64,000 nt of DNA from Candolleomyces eurysporus (GCA_027579435.1 JANBPK010001482.1:23614-87613); one strand, 5' to 3'. Positions 48,800-60,459 are shown, counted from the stretch's first letter. A program made the numbers and translations. Notes: generated by a model not told the origin, from the letters alone.

Positions 48800-49228
48800 T
48801 CCCAGGATTCGTAGCTCGCGATTTCCTCTAAAACATCTTCGACTTTCGCGTCGGATCTAGGCCTCTGGCGGGTAGATGCTATGAGCCTGAAGTTGACAAG
48901 CATAGTTCTGATAGCGGAGTGGAACCCGTGCACACCCCCCGCATCTCAAATTTTGGAAGTTCACCTTGAGCTTGGGCCCGACCTTACCGAAGTGGGAGAT
49001 GTCCTCGGGAGCGTTGACCGAGATCGTCTGACCGCAATGCTGGTAGTATTCCCGAGACAACGGGATACGGGCCTTTTTTTGTCGGCCTTGGCAATCGCAT
49101 CCTTTCAGGACTTTGGGGTCGATCATGTATACATTCAGCTCTGTTAACAACGCAGCCGCTTGGTACCATCTTAGTCCCAGGTCAATGAGGGTGAGGCTAT
49201 GAATTAGGTCTCCTCGTACACGACCCAT
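48800..49228 (-). pseudogene. Relic of a BTB-protein Cys-rich tail (relic 2)
   Basis: A minus-strand frame reads NVYMIDPKVLKGCDCQGR and later NLRCGGCARVPLRYQNYAC, a layout like DALCCTSCQKLPIDPMKYQVC of the complete BTB gene. Just downstream, in another frame, comes a VLEEIASYES terminus. The N-terminal BTB part is absent: its upstream side runs straight into the 3' end of epimerase copy C. Confidence 0.6.
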
Positions 49229-49242
49229 TCGTTGACAATTGG
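49052..49242. repeat. Dispersed repeat, copy 1 of about 190 bp
   Basis: Nearly identical to 53351-53547, from CCGAGAC through GTTGACAATTGG. It covers part of BTB relic 2 and stops immediately before the epimerase C stop codon at 49244. Confidence 0.85.
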
Positions 49243-49243
49243 G

Positions 49244-51107
49244 TCAGTCGACCGTGGAGAACTTGTACGTCGAGCTCCACTCGAATGGTCTCTCTGGGGA
49301 ATCTACATGCGTCAAACAAACGATTCAAGAGTCAGTCAGTATTGCCCTTTGAAGCGGAACGATAGCGCGCAAGATGAATTTGTCACTTACAGATCTGGTC
49401 CACACCCCACTCTGGTGTGTTTACAGCAGCGACGTAGCCTTGCTGTTCGAGCGCAACGGCGGACCATTTTCCGTAGCTCTTCTCAGCGCCTCCGTGGTGC
49501 GTCTTGCGGACTGTGTTCATCCAGTTGGAGGTGTAGACTTGGACGGCGGGTTGGTTGGAGGTGATGTCGACTCTGAGCTCAAACGGGTGTCCGAGTGAGA
49601 CCATTTGATTCGCATAGGAGAGTGAGAGAGGGAGCAAGGGAGCAAGGGAACAAGGAAGGAAGGAAGATGAAGACGACTTACCGGATACCCGATGCATCAC
49701 TCCAAAGGCTCGTCCGACCGCTCTTCTGGTCGTCGTGGATCCACTCACTATCGTACCCCTGGCATCCTTCCCCGCAAAGTACGGCTGTGGCGTCCCACCT
49801 TGCGCCAATCGTTTGAGCTCGTCGGAAATCGAATGCTGTATTTGAGACGTTGATGAATTTGCCTGTGGGTATCATGTTGGAGTCTACGTCTAGCACCCTT
49901 GAAGACGTGATCTGGAGGTGGTGTGTATCGAGAACTGTGTCGACGGTGGCGTCTTGGAATGCATCAAGGTTCCTGTTTATTCGATTATGTCAATCTCAGT
50001 GACTGTTACTTGATATATTGTGCTCTCTGAGAGAGGGTAAGAGGAACGTACCAGTAAACATGCTGCGTAAGCATAATCGGCGTCTTCTCCGTCGCCGTGG
50101 CTCTCACAACCGTCTTCAGGACTCCCCCGTTCTCAACGGTATGAGTAGCGTAGGCTGTGACAGTCCCCGGCCAGTTCTCGTGCCCCGCGTCAATGTGCTT
50201 GTAGGTGACGCTAGTGCGGGACTTGCGCTCGATCGTCCAGTTGCGGCGGTCCCAGCCTATGATACCGCCGTGGAGCGTTACCTTTTGATTTTCGGCGGTG
50301 GAAGTACATAGTTAGAAGCGGTGGGTAAGCATTAGCGCTTCGGTAGCGTACCTGACCTGTTTCGAATAGCTTAGAACGAAAAGACCTGAGGAAGCGAAAG
50401 AGCCTCGATGTACGTACCATTATGTGCGTTAGTCGGGATTTGGAACACGTTCGGAGCACCCGGGGTAGGGTTCCTCGAGATCGGGATTGAGAACGTGCCT
50501 GTAATTTTCAGTAAAAAGAAAGTCAGCATAATTTACTTTACGAGTACGAGTTCAGTAGGCTTTTGCTATTACACACGCACCGTTCTTCAACCGATTAGCA
50601 TACCTCCCCACAATGGCATTGAATACAGGGTGAGCAGGATCAGTCCACAATTGTTTCTGCCGTGCGGAATGCGAGTCAATGTTAGCCAATTAGTTTTGAA
50701 AACTCATTGACAGATCAGAAATCGAGGAAGTCTGCCCAAATTTCGAAATACAACTTGAACAGGTGTAGATTCATTCGACTCACAGGATCGTCATACCCGA
50801 GCACCACATCCCTAGCCTTGCCATACTTGTCTTTGACCCAGAGTTCTGTAAGCGTCGCACCGATGGAGACGAACTTTGCTGTGATGGAGCCGTCTGGCGC
50901 ACGGAGTTCTGTCACGTCGAATGGCTATGATAATCGCGTAGATGGCGCGAAATAAGACATCGAATCAGCAAATGAGGACTAAATGAAAGGAGAAAAACTC
51001 ACCCAATCTTTATTCTGGGGAGGCGGGCTGGGGGCTGCAGCAACACCCGAGGTGAACCTAGCGAGCTGGAAGCTGAGCAACAACGTAAAGAATATCTTGT
51101 AGACCAT
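49244..51107 (-). CDS. Secreted aldose 1-epimerase, copy C
   Basis: Third galactose-mutarotase paralogue and recent twin of copy B. The signal peptide begins MVYKIFFTLLLSFQLARFTS. Landmarks: FNAIVGRYANRLKNG, VTLHGGIIGWDRR, MLTQHVYW-NLDAF with catalytic His, CGEGCQGYDSEWIHDD and ALEQQGYVAAVNTPEW with catalytic Glu. The 5-nt exon lies at 50356-50352 with a GT donor. It differs from B by scattered substitutions, several of them conservative, and shows no frame damage, so both copies are probably active. It ends CKFSTVD-like at 49244, two bases after the dispersed repeat. Confidence 0.88.
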
Positions 51108-51180
51108 CTTGTAGAGCAGTGGGTTGAACCAAGGATTTACTGTTCCAAAGTGATTCGAGGTTGCCACCGCTTTTTATCTC

Positions 51181-51190
51181 CTTTATATAA
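51181..51190 (-). promoter_or_regulatory. TATA-like element of epimerase C
   Basis: TTATATAAAG on the minus strand, 74-83 bp before the ATG at 51107; the counterpart of the element at 41621. Confidence 0.5.
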
Positions 51191-51610
51191 TGACTGTGTG
51201 GAATAGATGGAGCTCGAGGATGGTCATGCGATAGGCGTAGCGTCGAATACCTGGATAAACTTCGCCATCCCCAATCTCCGAGGCCACACAAGGAGGTACA
51301 TAATAGGATGTAGCTGAATAGACTTGCCAACTGATGTGTGGCACCTGATTGCCACCGAGGAATCACCTTTAGGGTGGGTAAGTACCTGTTATGTATACAT
51401 ATGCAGTCGGTGAGAAGGAGAAGAAGGACGGAGAAGAAGTCGTGGGCACGATGCCATAAACCGAAATCCCATACACGTGGGGACGAAGGCGATGGACCAA
51501 TCATTTCCCACAAAAGAGCATGTACCACCTAATACGTGAATTAGGAATGCTCAAATGCGATTGAGGAAAATGAAGTTGAGGGAGCCCGAAAGACAACCTG
51601 ATCAATCAGG

Positions 51611-52305
51611 CAAGCAACCTTGAGGTCGGATCCAACTCGCCCGAAGCAGCGTGCTTTCCAGGAGAGTAGACGGGGAATCTCTTTACGTGAGATTGAACGT
51701 TCCCAGAAAAACCATATCGGTGTCCTGCGTCTTCCTAGGGATAAGACGACGCCGTCATGCGACCTCTGCGTCATCACAGAGAACAAGATCCGCATTGCGA
51801 AGGGTGGTTTCAAGTTTCAATCGTTTCATGACAAATTCGAACTCCATGCCTCGACGTCCCCTTTTATTAGAGAAGATGGGTCTCTTCTTGTCACTCATTT
51901 TGCCGTAGTAAGGCCATGCCTACACTGTAATCTGGCGCTTGTTGAGCGCTTGGTTGTCACCGGTCCGCCAAGCCAACTAAGTGCAAATAGGTCCAAATCT
52001 GATGTGTCGTCCAATGATCTTCCATAGGTTGAGACCCTGAAACTCTCTCCCCTTTCTGTGACTTCCTCTCTGGCGATACTCTCAAAGGCTGCCCCAAGCT
52101 GGAGGATTTATCGGGTACGCATGCTATCGTTGACATTCATACGGTCATGAATGGCTCTTGTCGTCGTGGTCTGCCGTGGCGGACAAAGACAGCATTGAAG
52201 CACATCAATGTCATCGGTTTTGGGGCCTAGCATGTCTACACTAGGAAGTGACGGTTATGTATAACATCGCTGCGGGACATTCAACGAGACGATTCTCCAC
52301 TGAAC
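51611..52305. other. Region between epimerase C block and HsbA gene
   Basis: A 135-codon plus-strand ORF at 51620-52027 has two Cys pairs (CDLC, CLHC) but no start context, splice or family evidence, so it is not called as a gene. Confidence 0.35.
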
Positions 52306-53021
52306 ATGGTTGCTCGTGCCCACCTCCTTGTCCTATTGACGGTCATCCCATTTGCCTTCTCCTCGGTCATTTCCTTTGGATCAAGACTTGAAAGAGCTGA
52401 CGAGGAGCTCGGATATCTCTGGAAGCATGTGGCAGATCTAGACTCTGCTGTTGACACATTCGATGGAAGCTTTGGACACAGTGCGGTCTGTAACGATCAT
52501 CTCCGTCCGTAGATTCAACTAATTGGCAAAGCCTCTACTCTCAGGAAATTCAAAGGGCCGCGTCATCTGTGGTGAAAGCGTTCTCCAAGAGCACTTTGGC
52601 TATCCGAGTAAGGCTTTATATTCTCCTGCTCCCGTCAGAAAGTTCCAACGCTTCCATGTGTCCCAGGAAGTCGGTCGCATTCGTCGCGCTGACATCGATC
52701 ATATCTTATCTTTCGTTGAGGAAATTCTGCCAACTCTCAACCATGCACTTGGGAAACTTGGTGCCAAGAAGCGAGAGATTGATGGTGCGTCCAGTCCTCC
52801 AAGCTCAACGTTTATCCGAATCTTACTTACCTGCACACACTTTCTTCATTCTCCCTACCTATTGTATCCGTCCATTGTCCATACGAATGCCAGTGGAAGG
52901 CACGCCAGTTAAAGATCTAGCCCCTTCCGTGCTCCTGAACGAGCTTCGGGCTTTAAAAACGAAAACGGTCGATTTCGCAGCCGCCTTGATAAGAATATGT
53001 CCGGTATGCATGTCTCCCTGA
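52306..53021 (+). CDS. HsbA-like secreted cell-surface protein
   Basis: Small helical secreted protein of the hydrophobic surface binding protein A / cell-wall mannoprotein family. In filamentous fungi HsbA helps recruit secreted hydrolases to hydrophobic surfaces (family knowledge). Exons 52306-52485, 52545-52607, 52667-52784 and 52894-53021 give 162 residues. The signal peptide begins MVARAHLLVLLTVIPFAFSS. The helical pattern follows: VADLDSAVDTFDGSFGHSA, EIQRAASSVVKAFSKSTLA, RADIDHILSFVEEILPTLN, HALGKLGAKKREID and SVLLNELRALKTKTVDFAAA. Introns are 58-109 nt and all in phase. The exact C-terminus is uncertain: the GTATGC after the last Pro could be a further donor. Confidence 0.72.
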
Positions 53022-53350
53022 TATCATCGAGAGTTTCTTAAGTTGAATTCTTCTTGTCGAAGGATAGGTTGATATGGCTTTTCGATCGTTCACCATTCGA
53101 GACCGCACCCGTCGAGCTGTGGACGCCGTTCTCGTCGTTTTTATCATTGGAAATGATTCAGAGTTCCGACGGCCTTCAAGAGGGCATATGTATCGTGCCA
53201 AGTAATTGAGCTCTCACTCATAAAATAGGAATCAGGGTGCGTCTCTCGATTATTGAATCATTCTCCTAGTCATGAATCACTAACTGGAGTTGCAAGATAG
53301 CTCCTTGAGGCGCGCCACTGGGAAAACGTGGCGGCGATCGCCAAATGAGC

Positions 53351-53547
53351 CCGAGACGACGGGGATACGGGCCTTTTTTTGTCGGCCTTGGCAATCGTAT
53401 CCTTTCAGGACTTTGGGGTCGATCATGTATACATTCGGCTCTATTAACACAACGCAGCCGCTTGGTACCATCCTCCTAGTCCCAGGTCAATAAGGGTGAG
53501 GCTATGAATTAGGTCTTCTCGTGCACGACCCATTCGTTGACAATTGG
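53351..53547. repeat. Dispersed repeat, copy 2, carrying BTB relic 3
   Basis: Matches 49052-49242. On the minus strand it encodes NVYMIDPKVLKGYDCQGR followed by KKARIP, as in BTB relic 2, and then breaks off. A truncated copy of a truncated gene. Confidence 0.8.
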
Positions 53548-54320
53548 CGCTTTTGGCGCCTATGGTTGTCCGAGTCGCCATGACGGGCACTATAGATCAC
53601 CCCAACGGGCGCCGTACCGTGTACATATTCCCTTGTGCTACGTAACAGCCTGTGCTTCGGCTTACAACCGCCTTAGCCACGCGGACATTCTTTCCCGTTG
53701 TTCCTTCCCATCCTTGCTCAGTCGTTCTGCAGCGCAGTGAACATTCTCCTATTTTTCAAAGTCCTTGGCTCTTTCAGACCCGTAGAGCAGCAGTTGGCAG
53801 CTCTCTGGCAACCTTCTCCGCTTTCCGACTCTTTCGGCTTCTCTCGATGTCTCATTCCAGGATCCATGTATCCAAGGATTCGTTCCTCTTTCTGGTATTC
53901 GATGCAGGTCGTTGCGTATCTCCGGGCTCACCGTTTCACTGGACCCACGTTTGAACCCTTACTCTGCGCGTAAGTATGTCTATCTTCCATATTCCTTGCA
54001 TGTCATACCATCCCGAGGCCGGGTCACTCGGTGGGAGAAATCTTGGATAAATATCGTAAACGGCTGGGGAACCGTGCGCATAGATCGGGGGAGAGAGTGC
54101 GCTCTGTGCATCTTGTCGAGACCAGAATCCAGACGATCTTGGTAATCCTACCCCATCCGTTTCACAGGGGCTTGGACCCGGGCTTTTTGGTTAAATGGGC
54201 GGTGGAGTGCGAGCGGCATCGTCTTTGGGTGGTACTTCGTCTCTCCCAGCACCGCTCTTCTCTCCCCTCGTTCCTCCGCTCGACGTTGCCTGCTGGGAAG
54301 GCGCCTTCCCGTGGTTCAGA
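53548..54320. other. Intergenic, no supported gene
   Basis: Short overlapping plus-strand ORFs without family resemblance. It probably includes the promoter of the DUF6533 gene at 54321. Confidence 0.4.
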
Positions 54321-56067
54321 ATGGTCAACATCCTCAGTATAGAGGGTATCCTGGAGGGTTTCAGACATGTCGAGGTGACAAAATACACTCAATGTACGCA
54401 TGCTGTTTTTTCGACCTCGGAAGATGTTTTAACGTCTCGTTCTTTGGCACACACCGTCAGTGTCTGTCACCATTATTATAGTGTACGACCATAGTCAGTC
54501 AATGCTGACCTCCCCGGTTTTTGTCTTGCGCTGATAAACGCCGACCTGTAATCAGTCCTGATGTTCGACTCCGAAGTAAGTTGTTCTACGCGCGCAATTT
54601 TCATAAAGTTGACGTGGGGCGTAGGTTGAGTTGATCTGGGTACGCGACTCTGGCAGCTCCTAGATAAAGGAAGCTGACATGGAGTTATCTAGAAGGCGCG
54701 CTGGTCAACGGGGCGAATATTATACTTCATCGTGCGTACACCGTCCCCATGCATCTTGCATTCCAGCTAAATGTTATTGGCTTTTCTCGTAGATTCGGTA
54801 CTATACCATGGCCTCCATGTTGTGAGTGGTCTTGTTTAAGTGCAGCGCTCGTTCAATCGCATGCTCAACGAGATTTTCCCTTTGGTAGCGTCAATAATTA
54901 TGGTAATCTTCCAGGCCGATTCTTCATTTTCTTTTCGCTCTGATCTTGAATTGATCCCAACAGGTTTCTTCAGTAAAGATCTCACAGATTCGGTAACCTT
55001 CTCTCTTTCATTAAGCCTATCGCAGCGAAGCTGATCCCCTGATTTTGTAGTTTTGCCAACGCTTCTTTCAATGGCAAGGGTGGACGGGTCTATTATCTTG
55101 TGCTATAGCCGAAAGTAAGTGTCACCGGTCTCCCCAAAGTTTCTGTTGGAAACCAATCGGCTCTGCCACCATCTTCCCCCGGTAGTCATTCTGCAAGTGC
55201 GGCTTTACGCCATGTATCACAACAACAAAGCCGTCCTCACCTTAATGGTGACCGCATTCATTGCATCGATCACTACGTCTGGGTATATCATCGGACGGGT
55301 GTTGCGGGATATCACTGGTAAGTCAGGGGNTTTTTTCTTCGATTGTCTCCCACATCGACTAATGTCACCGACCCGATTACCATCCAGCGAGAGCGGTGTC
55401 AGTTCCCACTGGCAAATTTTGCTTCCCCATCGGCGTGTGGGACAAATTCTACCTCTTCTGGGCACCCATGCTTTTCTTCGAGTGCCTGCTGTGCGCTTTA
55501 GCGTTGAGTCGAGGCATCCAAGCCTTCATCGTTGACCGCTCGCAATTCCGCAACGGTCGGAATCTCATCAGAGTCCTTCTTCGGGATTCCGTACTGTACT
55601 TCCTAGTGTTCGTCCACTTTCAAAATAGTCTCGCGTGCTCGGGCTAACGGAGCTCCATTCCCGCAGGATGTGCGCCACCTATTTGACCTGTCTCCTCGTC
55701 TGGCTTCTCGCTCCGGTACGTAGAACATTCTGGCCTGGCTTCCTTCAATTATGTGCTGATCTCCGCTCCGGGATTAATCCGTCCACTCTTCCTACACATT
55801 CAGCTTACTTTACTGGAAGTACCCGTCACCTTCTCGGTGGGCCTGTCGTGTGCGCTCGGCACCCGACTCATCCTCAATGTCAGAGAAATGAGGAACGAGA
55901 TCTTTGCGACGTCCCACAACCAGACAGTGCCATACAGCAGTCAGCAACATCTGTATACCAACAAGTCGCAATCCCAGTTGGCTACTGGAACACTGTCACA
56001 ATTTGAAATGGACCAACTTCGCAGTATGCGAGCTGATCCTTGGATCCAAGGAAAATCTATGTATTGA
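54321..56067 (+). CDS. DUF6533 multi-TM membrane protein, copy 3
   Basis: The start at 54321 (MVNILSIEGILEGFRHVEVT) is followed by very short exons that rebuild the DUF6533 signature: KYTQC, VSVTIIIVYDH, LMFDSE, VELIWVRDSG, KARWSTGRILYFI and RYYTMASM. Later exons give WQGWTGLLSCAIAE, VILQVRLYAMYHNNKAVLTL, SITTSGYIIGRVLRDIT, GVWDKFYLFWAPMLFFECLL, then YLTCLLVWLLAP and LLEVPVTFSVGLSCALGTRL. The tail is hydrophilic, ending GKSMY at 56067. The N at 55330 lies in an intron and does no damage. It is most similar to copy 4 on the opposite strand rather than to copies 1 and 2. Function unknown; inner borders of the small exons are partly approximate. Confidence 0.78.
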
Positions 56068-56256
56068 ACGCACGGACCATTACTGTCATTTTTATCAGTC
56101 CTGAGGAAACTCATACTCTCTTTTTCTCTGTAGACTATACTGTATTCTCTTTGTATTCTTATCCAAATACATCGTCTAACTGCCGGGAACTATTAGAAAT
56201 GTCACCTCGAAGCAACAAAGACCCGATTTTAACTTCTATATACTGTCCACGCCGCT

Positions 56257-58399
56257 TTATTTCTTACTCGGCAAAGGTTTCTCGATGATGAATAACGAAG
56301 AGATGAAGCACAATATCGCAATGCCTACGCTGAACCAGAAAGCAGACTGGATAGCCGTCTCGTATGAGCTCCGGACGATAGCTCTCGTTGTAGGGTCAAG
56401 CTTCTCCAAATAGCCAAGAGATTCGCGAACGCGTCGCACGATCTATTAAATGGACCTGAGTTAGAGAACACAAGGGTGACGGGTGAATCACGAACCTCCT
56501 CCACATCTTGACCCGATAGCCGCTTAATCAAAGTAGAGCGGAGTGACATTTGAACGATCGTACTGCCCATCGAGATACCGACTACGGAACCAAGGGATCT
56601 GAACAAATATGAGACTACAGAGCGACAGCGTCAGTTGGAGAAAGAGCTAGCAAGGCTTGACACTCACCAGCCGTAGCAATCGCTTGGTCCTCTGGACCAG
56701 CATTTGCAATGAGGGATATAAGACTCGTCGTGACTCCAGTACCTAAACCGGGGTTAGATCTCGATGTGATTACAAAGACAAATACGGGAATGCGTACCAT
56801 TACCGGTGCTAGAAATCAAGAGACCTACACGAGCACAATTAGTTAAGTGGCCGGGATAAGAGGGAAGGGACTCACCGAGGGCAATGCCGATCGTTGAAGT
56901 GATCACTACACCAGCGGACAGGGTTATGGACAGTGTGCCAATCAAAAGAAGGAGGTACGCAAACACGGTCAGCTTGTAATACTTTCCAGTCGCCTGCATG
57001 ATCAGACCGCCACCAAGGGACCCTGAGACAGAGCCAAGCACAGCCAGGAGGAGCCAAACGCTCGTCTCCGAAGCCGACTTTCCATGCACCGCTTGCAAAT
57101 ACAAAGGCACGTAGAACAGGACGGCGAATGCAGAGGCGATACCAAAGAAGTTGACCAGGTAGCTGGCAATCAACGCTCTGTTAACGACAATGCGTTTTGG
57201 TGCGAAGGGTTCTCTTGCCCACTCCAGTTCCACGAAGACGAATACCGAGGCGAAGAAAATGAACGCGATGAGGGAGTATCGTGCCACGCTGTCGTGCCAA
57301 CCGAGGTTGCCCCCTCGATCGAGGCCGACTAGAAGCAGAAAGATAGTGGTGACAAGCGTCAGGGCGCCCAAAAAATCAACGCGTCGGAGTTTGGTGTAGA
57401 AATCTTCGGTGTCCCTGGCAGGAAGACGGAGAGATACTGAAACAGCGCCGAAGGCGAAGAACGCGAGGGGGACCTGAAGGAAGAACGCCCTTCATCTAGA
57501 GTTAGATACGCAAATGGGAGACAGAGATGAACACGCACCATCTCCAGCCAACGGTATCCGCCAGGTAGCCACCGAGAGACGCGCCGGTGGCGTTACCAGA
57601 TGCCCAAATGATATTCAAGACCCCTTGCCAGGTTCCTCGCGAGCGGAGAGGTACCACATCAGAGACGATGATACTGACGAGACTGTGTCCCTGAAGTCAG
57701 ATAAGATATAATTTACCAATAATAATGTGCGTACGTCTGCATTCCACCACCACCGATTCCAGCCAAAGCTCTGCTTGCTATAAGCTCGTTCATGTTGCGA
57801 GAGAGACCACAGAGGAGAGTTCCAATTGCGAAGACGATATATGAGAACAAGAGGCAGCCTTTGCGCCCAAATATATCGCTGAGCTTCCCGTATAGAGGTC
57901 TGCGTAGCGTACATAAGCTAGGGCTCATTCACGAGTGATGCAATACGTACTGGAAGCTGGCCAAAGTAAGGAGATACGCAGTTGCAATCCAGCTGGTATT
58001 GTGAAGCTGATTCAGCTCACTTCCAATAGCAGCATACGCTACAGGTGGTGATGTGAGTAAGAGGCAACTTTGGAGGCCAACACAACTGACATGAAACGAC
58101 GATAGTCCCGTCCATCGCGCAGAGGAATATCCCAATTGCCATGGGTATAACCTGGTTTCCAAAGCCGCTCAAATTCACGCAGGATCCATGACAGAACATT
58201 CCTGAAGACTCACCACCGTAAAATGGGACTTCTGATCAGGCTCTTGCTGCTCAACGTCCGCGCCTTGCCCCGCAGGCACCTCCTCGATGCCATGACTCCC
58301 GCTGCCGTTGGTTGCTGTTCTTGTATCGGTTCCATACTTGATGGTAGTCGACGACGAGCGACTTTCCGGACGCAGCAGAGCCGTAGTCTCCTCCGCCAT
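56257..58399 (-). CDS. MFS transporter, DHA2 (14-TM) drug/amino-acid type
   Basis: Proton-coupled exporter of the major facilitator superfamily, DHA2 branch, which includes fungal multidrug pumps and vacuolar basic amino-acid (Vba) transporters; substrate cannot be read from sequence. The start at 58399 gives a cytoplasmic head, MAEETTALLRPESRS and onward. TM1 has the D1 motif LCAMDGTIVVS; then SELNQLHNTSWIATAYLLTL, motif A GKLSDIFGRKGCLLF and ASRALAGIGGGGMQT. Later segments: LGALTLVTTIFLLLVGLD, YLVNFFGIASAFAVLFYVPL, YLQAVHGKSASETSVW, GLIMQATGKYYK and YLFRSLGSVVGISMGSTIVQ, ending FIIEKPLPSKK. At least seven small introns interrupt the gene. The downstream neighbour is the convergent DUF6533 copy 3, and copy 4 lies behind its 5' end. 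Confidence 0.9.
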
Positions 58400-58671
58400 C
58401 TTGTCGGTGGTGGTGGTGGTAGTGGTTGAATGTGGGTGATGGAGGATGGGCGTTCACGCAAGCCGAAAAACGTGGTAGCCATGTTTATCCCCATTCGATC
58501 GCCCTCCATCAATCCCGATTCGCGACTCAAAACGCGACCGCGTCATGTAAAATAGGGGCCCGTTACCGAGACGTGTTCCAGGAGAATGCTTGGAACAAAG
58601 TTAGAATCCAGAAAGACATGCAATTGCTGAGTATAATTTACAAATGAGGTTTCGACGAAAGGTAGAGTCCA

Positions 58672-60459
58672 TTATAAAACTTTAAAAGGTAAGTCGTGAG
58701 GCACATCCACGTCCGAATCGTCGTCAAGCGGCGATTCCAAAAGCTCAGGATCAGGTTCCTGTGCAACAGGCCGCGGCGCAATATGCACAGGTTGCCAATC
58801 GATTGGACGCTGGTTCATCTCGAATTGTGTGAGAGTTCCATGGTTCCCAAAGCTCACTGTCCCCGCCTGGTCGTAGTAATAATCCATAATATCCGATTCC
58901 GTCGCGGGACCAATGCCTTTCGACCTCTGGTTGTTAGTAGGAATTTTGGATAGTTCGAGATCCCGGTTAATTTCCCGGACGTTAAGGATGATCCTGTTGG
59001 CGAGGACACAGGACATGGCGACGGAGAAACCGATAGGGACTTCTAATAGCGAAGTCTTCGTACTCCACGTCAGATGACGGAAACGGGGCGGAATCAGGAG
59101 AAAACGGCGACATACCGGACCCACAATCCACACTAATAGACACGTCATGTAGGTCGCGCAAATCCTAAACAGAACACGTCAGTACAATTGATGCAGGTCT
59201 CAGCGCTGAAGAGAACGCACACCAGGAAGTATAGCACGGAGTCGCGTAGGAGGATCCGGACGAGGTGTCGACCAGCACGAAACAGGGAACCATCGGTAAC
59301 GAAGGCTTGGAAGCCCCTAATCAGCGCCAACGTACATAGCAGACATTCGAATGCCAGCATGGGGATCCAGAAGGTATAAAATTTGTCCGAGACCCCCGTC
59401 GGCACGCAAAACGTTCCATGTGGGATGTTGACAGATTTCGCTGACGATTCATCATTAGATGGCGAAGGAAGTGTTTGGTTGAGGGCGATTATCTCCTCAC
59501 CTGATATCTGGGCAAGCACCGAATGCATGATCCACCCAGATGTGGCAGTTGAAGCCAGGAACGAGATGACCATTACGGCGAGAACGATTTTGTTGAGTGA
59601 ATACATGGCGTATAAGCGCATTTGGAGAATGACTGTCGGCCTTGTCAGTGCCTCCAGACTCTGCGATGATTAATGGGACGTACTTTCTGCCAACATGCAA
59701 GCAATAAGCCCTGTCCATCCCTGCCACTGAAAGAAACGATAACAAAACTGCAGCGGAGCTTGAGCTTTACTGGATGATGGACGCTAAGAAGAACACTGAC
59801 TGAAGGTGTGAGAGTTGGACTAAAAAATCCTACACCGGTCGTAAGCACAGAGGAGACGCTGAATGCATGAAGCTGTGCTCACCGTAGTTGTTGAAACTGC
59901 CATGGCAATAGCGAATATTCCGTCAGCCACCAAAGCTACACCAGAGCTTCATTCCATAACGCACGCTACGGAAGCAAGTGAATAATATCGATTCTTGGGG
60001 TTCAAGTAAGCAACCGTTGCTCTGTAATTGGCGTCTCGTGCGACTTACAATGAGAAACAACGTCTTTCCCATCGACCATGATGCTTTCTGTCAAGAACGG
60101 GTCAGCTTGGCCTTCCCAGCAAACGACTCAACTGCAGGTGCTTACCCAGATCAAATCAACCTATCCATCCGCCACAATTGCTACCATCAGGAGATAAGCC
60201 TTGGATGAGATGATTCGTATGCCGTACCTCTTCCTCAAAAGTGAGCACTATTGAACATCGTGAGCAACAGTTGCAGCAGTTCAACAATCTTACTCACGAT
60301 GATCATAGACGATGACACAGGTACAGGCCACTATAACACCGCACAGTTAGCACAAGACACGAATTCAGATCCAAGACGCGACGTACATTGAGTGTATCGT
60401 GTCACCTCTATATGGTACAACCCCTGCAGTAGTGTTTGAAGGAACGGCGCTGGTGACAT
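58672..60459 (-). CDS. DUF6533 multi-TM membrane protein, copy 4
   Basis: The start at 60459 gives MSPAPFLQTLLQGLYHIEVT then RYTQ; small exons supply ACTCVIVYDH, LTFEEE, VDLIWV, KASWSMGKTLFLI and NRYYSLAS, the DUF6533 signature in the same exon pieces as copy 3. Further exons: WQGWTGLIACMLAE, VILQMRLYAMYSLNKIVLAV, SFLASTATSGWIMHSVLAQI, GVSDKFYTFWIPMLAFECLL, CTLALIRGFQAFVTDG, MTCLLVWIVGPV and LLEVPIGFSVAMSCVLANRI. The tail ends in an acidic stretch, then HDLPFKVL at 58672. An ATG at 59903 could be mistaken for the start but lies inside the gene. Closely related to copy 3, in opposite orientation across the MFS gene. Function unknown. Confidence 0.76.

Larger units (their letters stand above)
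49244..51610. repeat. Segmental duplication, block 2 (epimerase C and its promoter)
   Basis: Pairs with 39692-42050. The upstream part shares long near-identical runs, for example around 51190-51300 against 41640-41740. The right edge is near 51610, where similarity fades. Confidence 0.8.

Noticed and set aside
59901..59903. ATG proposed as the start of DUF6533 copy 4
   Set aside because: It would drop the DUF6533 signature; exons farther upstream, from 60459, rebuild it in the same order as copy 3.
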